The notes: generated by a model not told the origin, from the letters alone. Positions 6,324 through 13,812 are shown, numbered from the stretch's first letter. The stretch: DNA of 16,583 nucleotides from an uncultured Acetatifactor sp. (GCA_910578995.1 CAJTSY010000083.1:1-16583), one strand, 5' to 3'. Numbers and translations are program-made.

Positions 6324-8471
6324 TTACGCTATCTCAGCGCCTGACGGCATCTCCTTCTCCGGCTTTACCAGCGCCAGCCTGCCCTCCGCATCCTCGGCGC
6401 ACAACAGCATCCCCTCGGACACCACTCCCGCCAGCTTCGCGGGCTTTAAGTTCACCAGCACCATCACCTTCTTGCCCACCATCTCCTCAGGGGTGTAATA
6501 GGCCTTGATGCCGGACACGATCTGCTTCACCTGGCTGCCGATCTTCACCTGGCTGCAGAGAAGCTTTTTGGACTTGGGCACCGCCTCGCAGGAGAGGATC
6601 TCCCCCACCTGGAACTGGAGCTTGGCAAAATCGTCGTAGGTGATCTCCGCTTTGGGCTCTATGTCGATTCCGGCTTCCGTTCCGGCTCCTCCTGCCTGCC
6701 CCCTGTCCGAGGATACCGGCTTCTGTCCGTTCTGCTCCCTGTCTGCGGAAACCGGCTTTTCTCCGGCCTGAGCAGACTGCGCGCCCTGTGACCCGGGCCG
6801 CACCTTCTCCCCGCCGTTCCCTTCCTTACCGCTTCCGCCCGCCTCATCCTGCCCGGACACATCGGACGCCGCCGTCATGGCCGCCAGAATTTTCTCCTCC
6901 TGCTTCTCCACTTCCTTCATATCCAGCCTTGCAAAGAGGATCTCCGGCTTCTCCGTCACTTTCTGTCCATCGGGGTAAAGCCCGAAGGTCCCCAGCCGGT
7001 CAAAGCCCCGCAGGGACGTGTTCAGCTGAGCCGCAATCCTGCCCGCGGTCTCCGGCATGAAGGGCTCCAGAAGGGAAGCGCCCATGACAATGCTCTCCAC
7101 CAGGTTGTAGAGCACCGTGGACAGCCTGCCCGCCTTCTCAGGGTTCTTTGCCAGCACCCAGGGCTCCGTCTCGTCGATATATTTGTTGCAGCGCTTGAAC
7201 AGGGCGAACACCTCCGTCAGGGCATCCGCCACACGCAGCTCCTCCATCTTTGCCGCCGCTTTGGAAAGGGTACCCAGGGCGGTAAGGCGCAGGTCCTCAT
7301 CCACCGCCCTCTCCTGCTCCGTGGCGGCCTCCCCCTTCCGGGACACCACGCCGCCGAAATATTTGTTGCTCATGGAAATGGTACGGTTCACCAGGTTCCC
7401 CAGGGTATTGGCCAGGTCGGAGTTGGTGCGCTCCGCGATCAGCTCCCAGGTGGCGTTGCCGTCATTTTCAAAGGGCATCTCATGCACCATGTAATACCGC
7501 ACCGCGTCCACGCCGAAAAAGTCCACCAGGTCGTCCACGTAGATCACATTACCTTTGGACTTGCTCATCTTCCCCCCGTTCATCATCAGCCATGGATGCC
7601 CGAAAATCTGCTTCGGCAGCGGCTCCTCCAGGGCCATCAGGAAGATCGGCCAGTAGATGGTGTGGAAGCGGATGATGTCCTTCCCGATCAGGTGAAGGTC
7701 CGCGGGCCAGAGTTTTTTGTACTGGTCCGTGCTGTTCCCCTCCGCGTCATAGCCGATTCCTGTGATATAGTTGGTCAGTGCGTCCAGCCACACATAGACT
7801 ACATGTTTGTCATCAAAATCCACGGGAACCCCCCATTTGAAGGATGTCCTGGACACGCACAAATCCTGCAGACCCGGCAGCAGGAAATTGTTCATCATCT
7901 CGTTCTTCCGGGACACAGGCTGGATAAACTCCGGATGCTCGTTGATATGCCGGATCAGCCTGTCCGCGTATTTGCTCATACGGAAAAAGTAAGCCTCCTC
8001 CCTGGCAGGCTTCACCTCCCTGCCGCAGTCCGGGCATTTCCCGTCCACCAGCTGGGACTCCGTCCAGAAGGACTCGCAGGGAGTGCAGTACATCCCCTCG
8101 TAGGCTCCCTTGTAGATATCTCCCTGTTCATACAGGCGCTTAAAGATCTTCTGCACCTGCCTCTCATGGTAATCGTCCGTGGTACGGATGAATTTGTCAT
8201 AGGAAACATTCAGCATATCGCACATTCCCCGGATGATCCCCGCCACATTGTCCACGAAGTCCTTCGGCGCCACCCCCGCCTCCTGGGCCTTCAGCTCGAT
8301 CTTCTGGCCGTGCTCGTCCGTCCCTGTCTGGAAGAACACGTCATATCCTTCCTTCCTCTTGAAACGCGCGATACTGTCCGCCAGCACGATTTCGTAATTG
8401 TTGCCGATGTGCGGCTTGCCCGAAGTATAGGCAATGGCCGTGGTAAGATAGTACTTTCCCTTGCTTTCCAT
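6324..8471 (-). CDS. metG: Methionine--tRNA ligase with C-terminal tRNA-binding domain
   Basis: A 715-residue cytoplasmic enzyme that attaches methionine to tRNA-Met in an ATP-dependent reaction. The class I motifs are present: HIGN (21-24) and KMSKS (301-305). A zinc knuckle is seen as CTPC (129-132) and CPDC (146-149), and the Trp/Asp-rich VYVWLDALTNY (226-236) lines the active site. The anticodon-binding helical domain spans about 340-505. After a Gly/Glu/Gln-rich linker (about 533-605) comes an EMAP/Trbp111-type OB-fold (about 613-715) with NLKPAKLAGVVSEGMLLC, known in many MetRS to strengthen tRNA binding and dimerisation. The start at 8471 follows AGGAG and GAGGAG motifs. It has its own promoter and a structured leader with a terminator. 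Confidence 0.97.
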   Translation of the reverse strand: MESKGKYYLTTAIAYTSGKPHIGNNYEIVLADSIARFKRKEGYDVFFQTGTDEHGQKIELKAQEAGVAPKDFVDNVAGIIRGMCDMLNVSYDKFIRTTDDYHERQVQKIFKRLYEQGDIYKGAYEGMYCTPCESFWTESQLVDGKCPDCGREVKPAREEAYFFRMSKYADRLIRHINEHPEFIQPVSRKNEMMNNFLLPGLQDLCVSRTSFKWGVPVDFDDKHVVYVWLDALTNYITGIGYDAEGNSTDQYKKLWPADLHLIGKDIIRFHTIYWPIFLMALEEPLPKQIFGHPWLMMNGGKMSKSKGNVIYVDDLVDFFGVDAVRYYMVHEMPFENDGNATWELIAERTNSDLANTLGNLVNRTISMSNKYFGGVVSRKGEAATEQERAVDEDLRLTALGTLSKAAAKMEELRVADALTEVFALFKRCNKYIDETEPWVLAKNPEKAGRLSTVLYNLVESIVMGASLLEPFMPETAGRIAAQLNTSLRGFDRLGTFGLYPDGQKVTEKPEILFARLDMKEVEKQEEKILAAMTAASDVSGQDEAGGSGKEGNGGEKVRPGSQGAQSAQAGEKPVSADREQNGQKPVSSDRGQAGGAGTEAGIDIEPKAEITYDDFAKLQFQVGEILSCEAVPKSKKLLCSQVKIGSQVKQIVSGIKAYYTPEEMVGKKVMVLVNLKPAKLAGVVSEGMLLCAEDAEGRLALVKPEKEMPSGAEIA
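6690..6761 (-). repeat. 36-bp duplication in the MetRS linker
   Basis: Two successive 12-residue units in the interdomain linker, EKPVSADREQNG (571-582) and QKPVSSDRGQAG (583-594). They match at eight of twelve positions, and the underlying DNA is clearly related. The region between the anticodon-binding domain and the tRNA-binding OB-fold is otherwise low complexity. Confidence 0.7.
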
Positions 8472-8501
8472 CCCGGTTCTCCTCTCCTGCTCTCAAATCT
8501 C

Positions 8502-8546
8502 AAAAAAGCCCGTCTCCCACTGCTTATCCTGCACCAGAAGACGAGC
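8502..8546 (-). terminator. Leader terminator upstream of metG (candidate attenuator)
   Basis: On the minus strand GCTCGTCT (8546-8539) pairs with AGACGGGC (8515-8508), eight pairs with one G-U, closing a 23-base loop that can itself form a small TGC/GCA stem. The descending arm is followed at once by six T (8507-8502). It lies downstream of the TTGACA promoter and 30 bases upstream of the metG start, so it can only act on the metG transcript. Confidence 0.6.
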
Positions 8547-8563
8547 CGGTATGCCCTTTCACA

Positions 8564-8618
8564 CGCAGTACTGCGCACAGAGGGTATATGCGGGGTCTCC
8601 GCCCTCCCATACACCCTC
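8564..8618 (-). other. Structured 5' leader of metG
   Basis: Between the promoter and the leader terminator the minus strand contains a long hairpin. GAGGGTGTATG (8618-8608) pairs with CATATACCCTC (8590-8580), eleven pairs with one G-U, with further pairing inside through GCGG and CCGC. A perfect 12-base palindrome CGCAGTACTGCG follows (8575-8564). No standard T-box (GGGTGG with ACCGCG), SAM-box or similar motif is recognised. Confidence 0.55.
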
Positions 8619-8623
8619 CTAAA

Positions 8624-8653
8624 AAAGTAACACAAAACACCGATACCTGTCAA
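8624..8653 (-). promoter_or_regulatory. metG promoter
   Basis: Minus strand: consensus -35 TTGACA (8653-8648), an 18-base spacer and TACTTT (8629-8624), or TTACTT with 17 bases. It lies in the 233-bp gap between the upstream hypothetical gene and metG, giving an untranslated leader of about 145 bases. Confidence 0.65.
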
Positions 8654-8704
8654 TAACCCTTCATTATTATTTTCTAAAACCTTTTTAAATTTTGGGAAAA
8701 ATAC

Positions 8705-9430
8705 CTACTTTTTGGCGGAAAGTTTGCTATAAGCCCCTTTTCTGTCATAAGAGTCCAATAAATAGCTGTCTTCCGTCAGAATACAGTCGATTTCCAGTTC
8801 ATCCCCGTGAAATCTGCTGCGCTTGCGCAGCTCCTCCCTGGGACTGCGCTTTCCTGCCTGAAAGGAGTTCTTCGTCTGGGCATGAAAGAATTTTCCCGGA
8901 AGGTGTCCGGCCAGCTGCCCCTTCACATCCCGGAACCTGACCCGCATCTTCTGCCAGATATCCTTCTCCCTGGATTCCCCTCCGCTGACAGCGGAAAAAT
9001 AGGGATTGTCCGCTATCATCCCGGACGGGGGCACTCCCTGGGAAGCCGCGGCCGCCTGGGAGGCATTCACGGCAGAAGGTACCCCGGTTCCCCGTACCAC
9101 GGCCTGCTCCGCCGCCGCATCCTCCCTAAGTTCCACTGTCTTTCCCGCCCCGGTTCCGTCGGCTGCCTTTCCTTCCTGTCCCGCCGGGTCTCCGTTCCAG
9201 ATTCCCCGCAGAAAACGCTTCCCGTTCTCCCGGAGCTTCTCCAGCCAGGCCGACAGGGAAAGCTGCCCTTCCTCCTGCCCGGGAACATTTTCCATGGTCT
9301 GGGACTTCATGCCGGAAGCCCCCGCCCCCATGTCGCCGGTTTCCTTTCTAAAATGGGCATGATCATGCATACAGTTGGTCACATGATGCATTTCCGCGTC
9401 ATGCTTCATTCCGATTCCGTTAAACTGCAT
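8705..9430 (-). CDS. Hypothetical protein, His/Met-rich N-terminus and conserved-looking C-terminus
   Basis: A 241-residue protein that I do not recognise. There is no signal peptide or membrane segment. The first 27 residues hold six His and five Met (MKHDAEMHHVTN, then CMHDHAHF), which could bind a metal ion. Residues about 75-150 are Ala/Gly/Glu-rich and likely disordered. Residues about 150-215 are basic and helical-looking (EKDIWQKMRVRFRDVKGQ), and the end (ELEIDCILTEDSYLLDSYDR) looks like the most conserved part. The ATG at 9430 follows GGAGGAG by nine bases, a strong site, and codon use looks coding throughout. It lies between rpe and metG with its own candidate -10 box, which is formed by a degenerate copy of the dispersed repeat. 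Real gene very likely; function unknown. Confidence 0.8.
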   Translation of the reverse strand: MQFNGIGMKHDAEMHHVTNCMHDHAHFRKETGDMGAGASGMKSQTMENVPGQEEGQLSLSAWLEKLRENGKRFLRGIWNGDPAGQEGKAADGTGAGKTVELREDAAAEQAVVRGTGVPSAVNASQAAAASQGVPPSGMIADNPYFSAVSGGESREKDIWQKMRVRFRDVKGQLAGHLPGKFFHAQTKNSFQAGKRSPREELRKRSRFHGDELEIDCILTEDSYLLDSYDRKGAYSKLSAKK

Positions 9431-9454
9431 CTTCCGTCACTCCTCCCCATAACA

Positions 9455-9510
9455 ACGCGTCCCTTAGCACCGCATTCGATTACAGGCAGCTGCACTTGCT
9501 TCCTAATTAT
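9455..9510. repeat. Degenerate single copy of the 94-bp repeat (hairpins B and C)
   Basis: The stretch ACGCGTCCCTTAGCACCGC (9455-9473) lines up with hairpin B of the array's first unit. ATTCGATTACAGGCAGCTGC and the following ACTTGCTTCCTAATTAT line up with the spacer plus hairpin C. There are about five substitutions and one small indel in the hairpin C part. The stem is weakened (TAGGAAGC opposite GCTGCCTG), so this is a decayed relative of the array. It lies in the 111-bp gap between rpe and the hypothetical gene. Confidence 0.85.
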
Positions 9511-9511
9511 A
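9506..9511 (-). promoter_or_regulatory. Candidate -10 box for the hypothetical gene at 8705-9430
   Basis: A perfect TATAAT on the minus strand, about 75 bases upstream of the ATG at 9430. The -35 region is not convincing. The hexamer overlaps the outer arm of the degenerate repeat copy. Confidence 0.4.
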
Positions 9512-9541
9512 CAATATTTTCGGCAGAAATACAGAAAATCC

Positions 9542-10210
9542 TTACCTCCCGTCAAAATCTCCGTTCATTTTCTCCAGGAACATCCTCACATTATCGGAAA
9601 TCCGGTTCTGAAATACGGCCGAACCTGACACGATCACATTGGCCCCTGCCTCCAGGGCCAACCCTACGTTCTCTATCCTGATACCGCCATCCACCTCTAT
9701 GTCCGTGCGGAGCCCCTTTTCCTGCACCATGGCCCGGATCTCCCTCACTTTATCCAGGCATTCCGGAATCAGCTTCTGTCCCCCGAACCCCGGCTTCACC
9801 GTCATCACCAGCACCATATCCACCAGCTTCAGATAGGGCTCCACCGCCCTGGCCGGCGTCTGGGGGCTGATGGTAATGCCCACCTTTCTGCCCAGAAAAC
9901 GAATCCTCTGGATTGTACCCGTCACATCCTCTGTGGCCTCCAGGTGGAAATTGATCAGATTGGCCCCGCAGTCGGCAAACTCCTTGACATACCGCTCCGG
10001 CCTGTCGATCATCAGATGTACGTCAAACAGAATATCAGTACACTTCCTGATGGAGGAAATCACCGGCATGCCAAAAGAGATATCCGGCACAAAAACCCCA
10101 TCCATCACATCGATGTGCAGATACTTTGCCCCTCCATGCTCCACCGCTTTAATCTGTTCCCCAAGTCTGCTGAAATCTGCTGCCAATATCGACGGTGATA
10201 ATATATTCAT
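9542..10210 (-). CDS. rpe: Ribulose-phosphate 3-epimerase
   Basis: A 222-residue TIM-barrel enzyme that interconverts D-ribulose 5-phosphate and D-xylulose 5-phosphate in the pentose phosphate pathway; cytoplasmic. Family signatures are intact: NILSPSILAADF at the N-terminus, LHIDVMDGVFVPDISFG (31-47) with metal ligands His32 and Asp34, His65 in FDVHLMI, the phosphate loop VKPGFGGQK, and Asp174 in IEVDGGI. Length is normal. The start ATG 10210 has a perfect AAGGAGG five bases upstream; the longer frame to a TTG at 10270 is rejected because it lacks a ribosome site and adds non-conserved residues. It has its own promoter inside the end of the preceding amidase gene. Confidence 0.96.
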   Translation of the reverse strand: MNILSPSILAADFSRLGEQIKAVEHGGAKYLHIDVMDGVFVPDISFGMPVISSIRKCTDILFDVHLMIDRPERYVKEFADCGANLINFHLEATEDVTGTIQRIRFLGRKVGITISPQTPARAVEPYLKLVDMVLVMTVKPGFGGQKLIPECLDKVREIRAMVQEKGLRTDIEVDGGIRIENVGLALEAGANVIVSGSAVFQNRISDNVRMFLEKMNGDFDGR

Positions 10211-10275
10211 CTGTACCTCCTTGTCCGCGCCTGCCGCCCGCAGCCTGTCTGTCCGCGGCAGACCTGGCAAGGTCT

Positions 10276-10304
10276 ATTGTAACAAAGATTCTACAGCTTG
10301 TCCA
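10276..10304 (-). promoter_or_regulatory. rpe promoter
   Basis: Minus strand: TGGACA (10304-10299), a 17-base spacer and TACAAT (10281-10276), each hexamer one mismatch from consensus. The -35 lies in the last codons of the amidase gene. The leader of about 60 bases contains a perfect AGACCT/AGGTCT hairpin without a T-run. Confidence 0.6.
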
Positions 10305-12069
10305 CGTCCTTTTTCAATTGTTCCCACGCATCCGGATGTTCCGTATAATATAACGGACATTTCTTGCCTCCGCAGTCATAATGCCGCAGAATATCATCGG
10401 CATCCAGGTTATAGGCGTCGGTGAGCCAGGCCAGCAGGGAAATCAGGGAGTCATATGTCTCCTGGGTAAAGGAGCCGTCGCTCTCCAGATAGCAGCACTC
10501 TATGGAAACGGAATCATAATTGCGGGTCATCACGGCATAGGCGATCTCGTCCAGGGGTACGCACTGAATGATCTCCCCCTCGTACCCGATGATAAAATGG
10601 GAGCTGACGCTGACCTCGTGCGTATCCTTCTGCTGTTCAAAATAACTGCGGTTCTGGGCCGCGCTGGTTCCCGGGTTTGCCGTATAATGGACAAATAGAT
10701 TCGTAACCGACTCAAGAGGCTCTCCCGGCCTGGAGTACTCGTTGGGCGTCAGGAAATTCTCCTCCCACTGGGGATGGGCTGCAAATACGCTCTCCGGAAG
10801 CCCCTGCACCAGGGGGCCGGCGCTCTGCCTCCCGAAAAAGGCATCCCCCATGGCGGATATTATTCCGCCGCCTCCTTTGCCGTCTTTTCCGGCTGCCGCC
10901 ACAGGAGGATTCTTCAATACAAAAACCACCCCCAGGGCCAGAATGCACAGAGCCCACACACCGATCATGAGCCGCTTTTCCAAAACGCGTTTTTTACGTC
11001 TGGAACGGGTATGTGCCGAGGGACTCCGGCGTCCGGCCGTACCCCGCGCCGCCCTTCCCCGGGGCAGCTGCCTGTAAACCGGCGTTTCATCTATATCCGG
11101 TTCCCTGCGGCGGGGCCGTGTCTCTGCCCCTCTGCCGTATGACTCCCTCCGGGGCTGCGCCGCCTTCCGGCCGAATTCCTCTCCTCTGCCGTATGACTCC
11201 CGCCGGGACTGTGCCGTCTCCTTTTTATATCCCGTTTCGCGGAGAGCCGTTCTTTCCTCATACCGTTTCCTGCCGCCTGGCGCCGTTTCCGCAAACTGTC
11301 CTTCCACGGGTACAGCCGCCCTTCGGTCTGTCCGTCTCAGGTGCTGTGTCCCCTCTCTGCCGTATGGCTCCCGCCGGGACTGTGCCGCCCTCCCGCCCTG
11401 CGCCTCCCGCCGGGCAACCCCTTTGTATCCGGCAGTCATGTTCACGGATGTAATATTGGCGGATTTCTGTCTGCGTCTCTCCGGTATACCGTCGTACAGG
11501 AGGGACAGATCATTCCCTTCCTCTTTATGTGGCAGGGACGGACCGCCCTTCCCACCATACGACAGGGGCAGATCGTTCTCCTCTCCATACGGCAGGAACA
11601 GCTCCCTCTCCTCTCCGTACAGCGCGGACAGACCGTCCTCCTCTCCATACGGCAGGGACAGCTCCCTCTCCTCTCCGTACAGCGCGGACAGACCGTCCTC
11701 CTCTCCATACGGCGTAGGCAGGCCATCTTCCTCCGGCAGGGACAGACCGTCCTCTTCATACAGGAAGAGCCTGGCTTCTTCCGGCCGTCCCGCCCTGGAT
11801 ACACGTCTCCCGCCCCCGGTACTGCCGGTGGAAATCCTGCTGCCGGTACTGCCGCCGCGGGCCGACACGGGCCTGGTATAACGCTCCAGGCCCGGCCTGT
11901 CGGCAGAGCTTTGGCCTGTCCGGCTTCCTGAAACCCTCTCCCTCCGGGATGCGCCCTGTCCCTGATGATGACTGCGCCGCTCCCCGCAGTCTGCCGGATA
12001 AGGGTTCCGCCTGCCGTCAGATGCCTCATGATCCTCTCTTGTCCGCGCGTAGCTCTCCTGCCTTAACAT
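10291..12069 (-). CDS. Membrane-anchored N-acetylmuramoyl-L-alanine amidase (amidase_2/PGRP) with long charged N-terminal tail
   Basis: 592 residues. Residues 1-365 are strongly charged (Arg, Glu, Gly, Ser, Tyr) and contain repeats, so are probably disordered. One hydrophobic segment follows at about 367-386 (LMIGVWALCILALGVVFVL) after a basic stretch, giving a likely type II topology with the tail inside. The outer part, about 425-592, is an amidase_2 domain that would cut the bond between MurNAc and L-alanine in peptidoglycan. Candidate zinc ligands are His461 in FVHYTAN, His563 in RHYDCGGKKCP, and Cys571. SSHFIIGYEGEIIQCVPLDE (489-508) is the typical central motif. The ATG at 12069 follows GAGGTGGAG. 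Unusual: the tail is about twice the size of the catalytic domain. Confidence 0.88.
   Translation of the reverse strand: MLRQESYARTREDHEASDGRRNPYPADCGERRSHHQGQGASRRERVSGSRTGQSSADRPGLERYTRPVSARGGSTGSRISTGSTGGGRRVSRAGRPEEARLFLYEEDGLSLPEEDGLPTPYGEEDGLSALYGEERELSLPYGEEDGLSALYGEERELFLPYGEENDLPLSYGGKGGPSLPHKEEGNDLSLLYDGIPERRRQKSANITSVNMTAGYKGVARREAQGGRAAQSRREPYGREGTQHLRRTDRRAAVPVEGQFAETAPGGRKRYEERTALRETGYKKETAQSRRESYGRGEEFGRKAAQPRRESYGRGAETRPRRREPDIDETPVYRQLPRGRAARGTAGRRSPSAHTRSRRKKRVLEKRLMIGVWALCILALGVVFVLKNPPVAAAGKDGKGGGGIISAMGDAFFGRQSAGPLVQGLPESVFAAHPQWEENFLTPNEYSRPGEPLESVTNLFVHYTANPGTSAAQNRSYFEQQKDTHEVSVSSHFIIGYEGEIIQCVPLDEIAYAVMTRNYDSVSIECCYLESDGSFTQETYDSLISLLAWLTDAYNLDADDILRHYDCGGKKCPLYYTEHPDAWEQLKKDVDKL
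11530..11709 (-). repeat. 30-bp coding repeats with a 60-bp near-perfect duplication
   Basis: Six 10-residue units in the amidase tail (residues 121-180): YGEEDGLSAL, YGEERELSLP, YGEEDGLSAL, YGEERELFLP, YGEENDLPLS, YGGKGGPSLP. The 60-bp blocks 11581-11640 and 11641-11700 differ at one base (Ser versus Phe codon), so the duplication is recent. Three SRRE[P/S]YGR-like copies occur separately around residues 231, 288 and 307. Confidence 0.9.
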
Positions 12070-12100
12070 TTCTCCACCTCATGGTATTTTCTAAGATATT

Positions 12101-12114
12101 TTGTATAAATACAA
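12101..12114. promoter_or_regulatory. Inverted repeat upstream of the amidase gene
   Basis: TTGTAT and ATACAA separated by two bases, a perfect palindrome about 32 bp upstream of the amidase start, within an AT-rich 120-bp gap. It could be an operator or lie within the promoter; no clear -35/-10 pair is seen. Confidence 0.3.
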
Positions 12115-12189
12115 TATAAGGCAGAAATGTATCCAACTTGTTTATTAATTTATTAAGATTTTCCTAAACTCCTGTATGAATCTGTTTTT

Positions 12190-13740
12190 TCACGCGCCCT
12201 TCACAATCAACAGCTTCTGCCCCGCCTTCACCTCGTCGCTGTCCAGGGCATTCAGTTCCCGCAGCGCATCCACCGGCACATAATACTTCTTCCCGATATT
12301 CCACAGATTATCCCCGTCCTTCACCATATAAACCACCATCCCCGGAAGGCTGCTTAACTTATTGCCGTCCAACTCCGACACATTCACCTGGGTGATCAGC
12401 TCCACGGGAACATTCTTAAATACCACGGTTGAAAAGCTTAAAACCGCCTTCACGTCCATCTCTTCCCCGTCCAGCATGGTTACCTGCAGCTGCTCCACCT
12501 CCGCGCGGACCTCCCCCATATCCTCAGGGGCTATGTCCGGAATCTCCAGGGTATACTGATAGGGAATCTGTGCCTGGGTGCAGCCGTAGGGCGCCTCATC
12601 CTCCCCTGTGATATACATCACCTTTACCTGCATGCTGCCCTGGAGGAAAATCCCGTTCTCCACAGTGCTCTGCTGCTCCAGCGTCACGGTGCCCTCGCTG
12701 TGCAGCAGTTGGAGCACCGTACCGCCGCTGACATGGATGTGGTCCGTTACCTTCGTCTTTCCCGTAACCTTTGAAAGCAGCCTGCGGAGATCCGCCTTAT
12801 GGGTGACGGCGCTGACTTCTTTGGACACTCCGTAAATGTCGGAGATAATCTCCAGCTTCTCCTCCTGGTAAATCCTTATGGCGATGTCCAGAACAAGCTC
12901 CAGTCCGATGTTTCTTTCCTCCCCGTCAAAATCCGGACGCACCGTCAGCTCCTGCTGGCCCAGGCGGTAGCGGATGTCCGGAAGCATCCCCTCATGGCAG
13001 CCATGGCATTCCAGCACCCCGCTGAAAGGGATCGCGGTGTCAAAACAGCGGCAGGGATGATCCTCCCCCTCTCCCTCATACAGAATAAACAGATGCACAT
13101 CCCCGGAAACCGTGATTTTTTCCTCCATAACCTTAAATTCCACATCCCCCAGGGACAGATTACTCCACAGTATCTGGAAAATGTTGGGATAATTGGAGGG
13201 CAGCGCCACCTCCTCCTTCAGCCGGAAGATGTCGTTTTTACAGATGGCGATCTGCGCCAGATTCAGGGGCATGCGCCGGTATTCCACCTTTTCGTCCCCA
13301 TGGATGCCGATAGGCGCCTCCTCGTCATACAGTTCTTCCACCTTCGCAGTCATGGTGACCAGGGTCTGGACGTTCAGCTTCCTGGAATTAATCTTATTCA
13401 GCGTGATGTCCTCCACTTCCCCTTCCACCACCACCGTATCCCCGGGCACCACCCCCTGGATGTTTATCTTCTCCTCAAAGGGAAGTTTTCCCTCCAGGAG
13501 TACCAGGCTGCTGTCTTCCTCCTGGGTGTGGTAGAGCACCATAAACATCAGTTTTCCCCGTACCATCACCGAGTCCGTTCCCGGCCTGATCTCGTCGATG
13601 AGGATTTCCCCCTTTTCCAGGTTCAGGGCCGAGATATCCGGTTTGTTTTCCGGAAGATTCACGTCATCCTCCAGGGTAAACTGTGTGACGGCCTGAACCC
13701 TGACCCGGTCCATATGTATATTTCTCTTAATCAGCTCCAC
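12190..13740 (-). CDS. sipL: SipL-like spore morphogenesis protein (DUF3794/SPOCS repeats plus LysM)
   Basis: A 516-residue protein with three successive SPOCS (DUF3794) beta-rich domains at about 30-150, 175-300 and 345-450, ending in a LysM domain at about 469-516 (VKDGDNLWNIGKKYYVPVDA). This architecture and length match SipL of Clostridioides difficile, which binds SpoIVA and is needed to assemble the spore coat around the forespore; function here is by family. The start is GTG 13740, seven bases after GGAGG. The frame opens 27 codons further up, but that extension would contain the promoter and has no ribosome site. A sigma-E-like promoter lies just upstream, consistent with mother-cell expression. 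It follows pyrD but is probably a separate transcript. Confidence 0.88.
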   Translation of the reverse strand: MELIKRNIHMDRVRVQAVTQFTLEDDVNLPENKPDISALNLEKGEILIDEIRPGTDSVMVRGKLMFMVLYHTQEEDSSLVLLEGKLPFEEKINIQGVVPGDTVVVEGEVEDITLNKINSRKLNVQTLVTMTAKVEELYDEEAPIGIHGDEKVEYRRMPLNLAQIAICKNDIFRLKEEVALPSNYPNIFQILWSNLSLGDVEFKVMEEKITVSGDVHLFILYEGEGEDHPCRCFDTAIPFSGVLECHGCHEGMLPDIRYRLGQQELTVRPDFDGEERNIGLELVLDIAIRIYQEEKLEIISDIYGVSKEVSAVTHKADLRRLLSKVTGKTKVTDHIHVSGGTVLQLLHSEGTVTLEQQSTVENGIFLQGSMQVKVMYITGEDEAPYGCTQAQIPYQYTLEIPDIAPEDMGEVRAEVEQLQVTMLDGEEMDVKAVLSFSTVVFKNVPVELITQVNVSELDGNKLSSLPGMVVYMVKDGDNLWNIGKKYYVPVDALRELNALDSDEVKAGQKLLIVKGA

Positions 13741-13771
13741 AAAAATACCTCCATATATACTCGTATAGAGA

Positions 13772-13800
13772 AATATATGAAGGTACTCGCTCCTATATGA
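13772..13800 (-). promoter_or_regulatory. Sigma-E-like promoter for the SipL-like gene
   Basis: Minus strand: TCATATA (13800-13794), a 14-base spacer and CATATATT (13779-13772). Compared with the Bacillus sigma-E consensus (KMATATT, 14-15 bases, CATACAMT) this matches 6 of 7 and 6 of 8 positions with correct spacing. The start site would fall about 25 bases before the GTG codon. The area is AT-rich, so a chance match is possible. Confidence 0.45.
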
Positions 13801-13812
13801 CATTCCGGCAGG

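Noticed and set aside
8540..8565. T-box core upstream of metG
   Set aside because: Partial similarity only; the UGGN bulge is missing and no normal Stem I with a specifier loop can be drawn. Kept as an unclassified leader.
7482..8630. 382-codon plus-strand open frame
   Set aside because: Entirely antisense to metG and its leader; no ribosome site or family resemblance. It results from GC-rich codon bias.
8291..8653. 120-codon minus-strand frame spanning the metG leader
   Set aside because: Overlaps metG in another frame and starts inside the promoter; no ribosome site.
10211..10270. 20-codon N-terminal extension of rpe from TTG
   Set aside because: It adds residues not found in the family, and the perfect AAGGAGG lies inside it, just before ATG 10210.
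12799..13800. 333-codon plus-strand open frame
   Set aside because: Antisense to the SipL-like gene; composition is that of a shadow frame.
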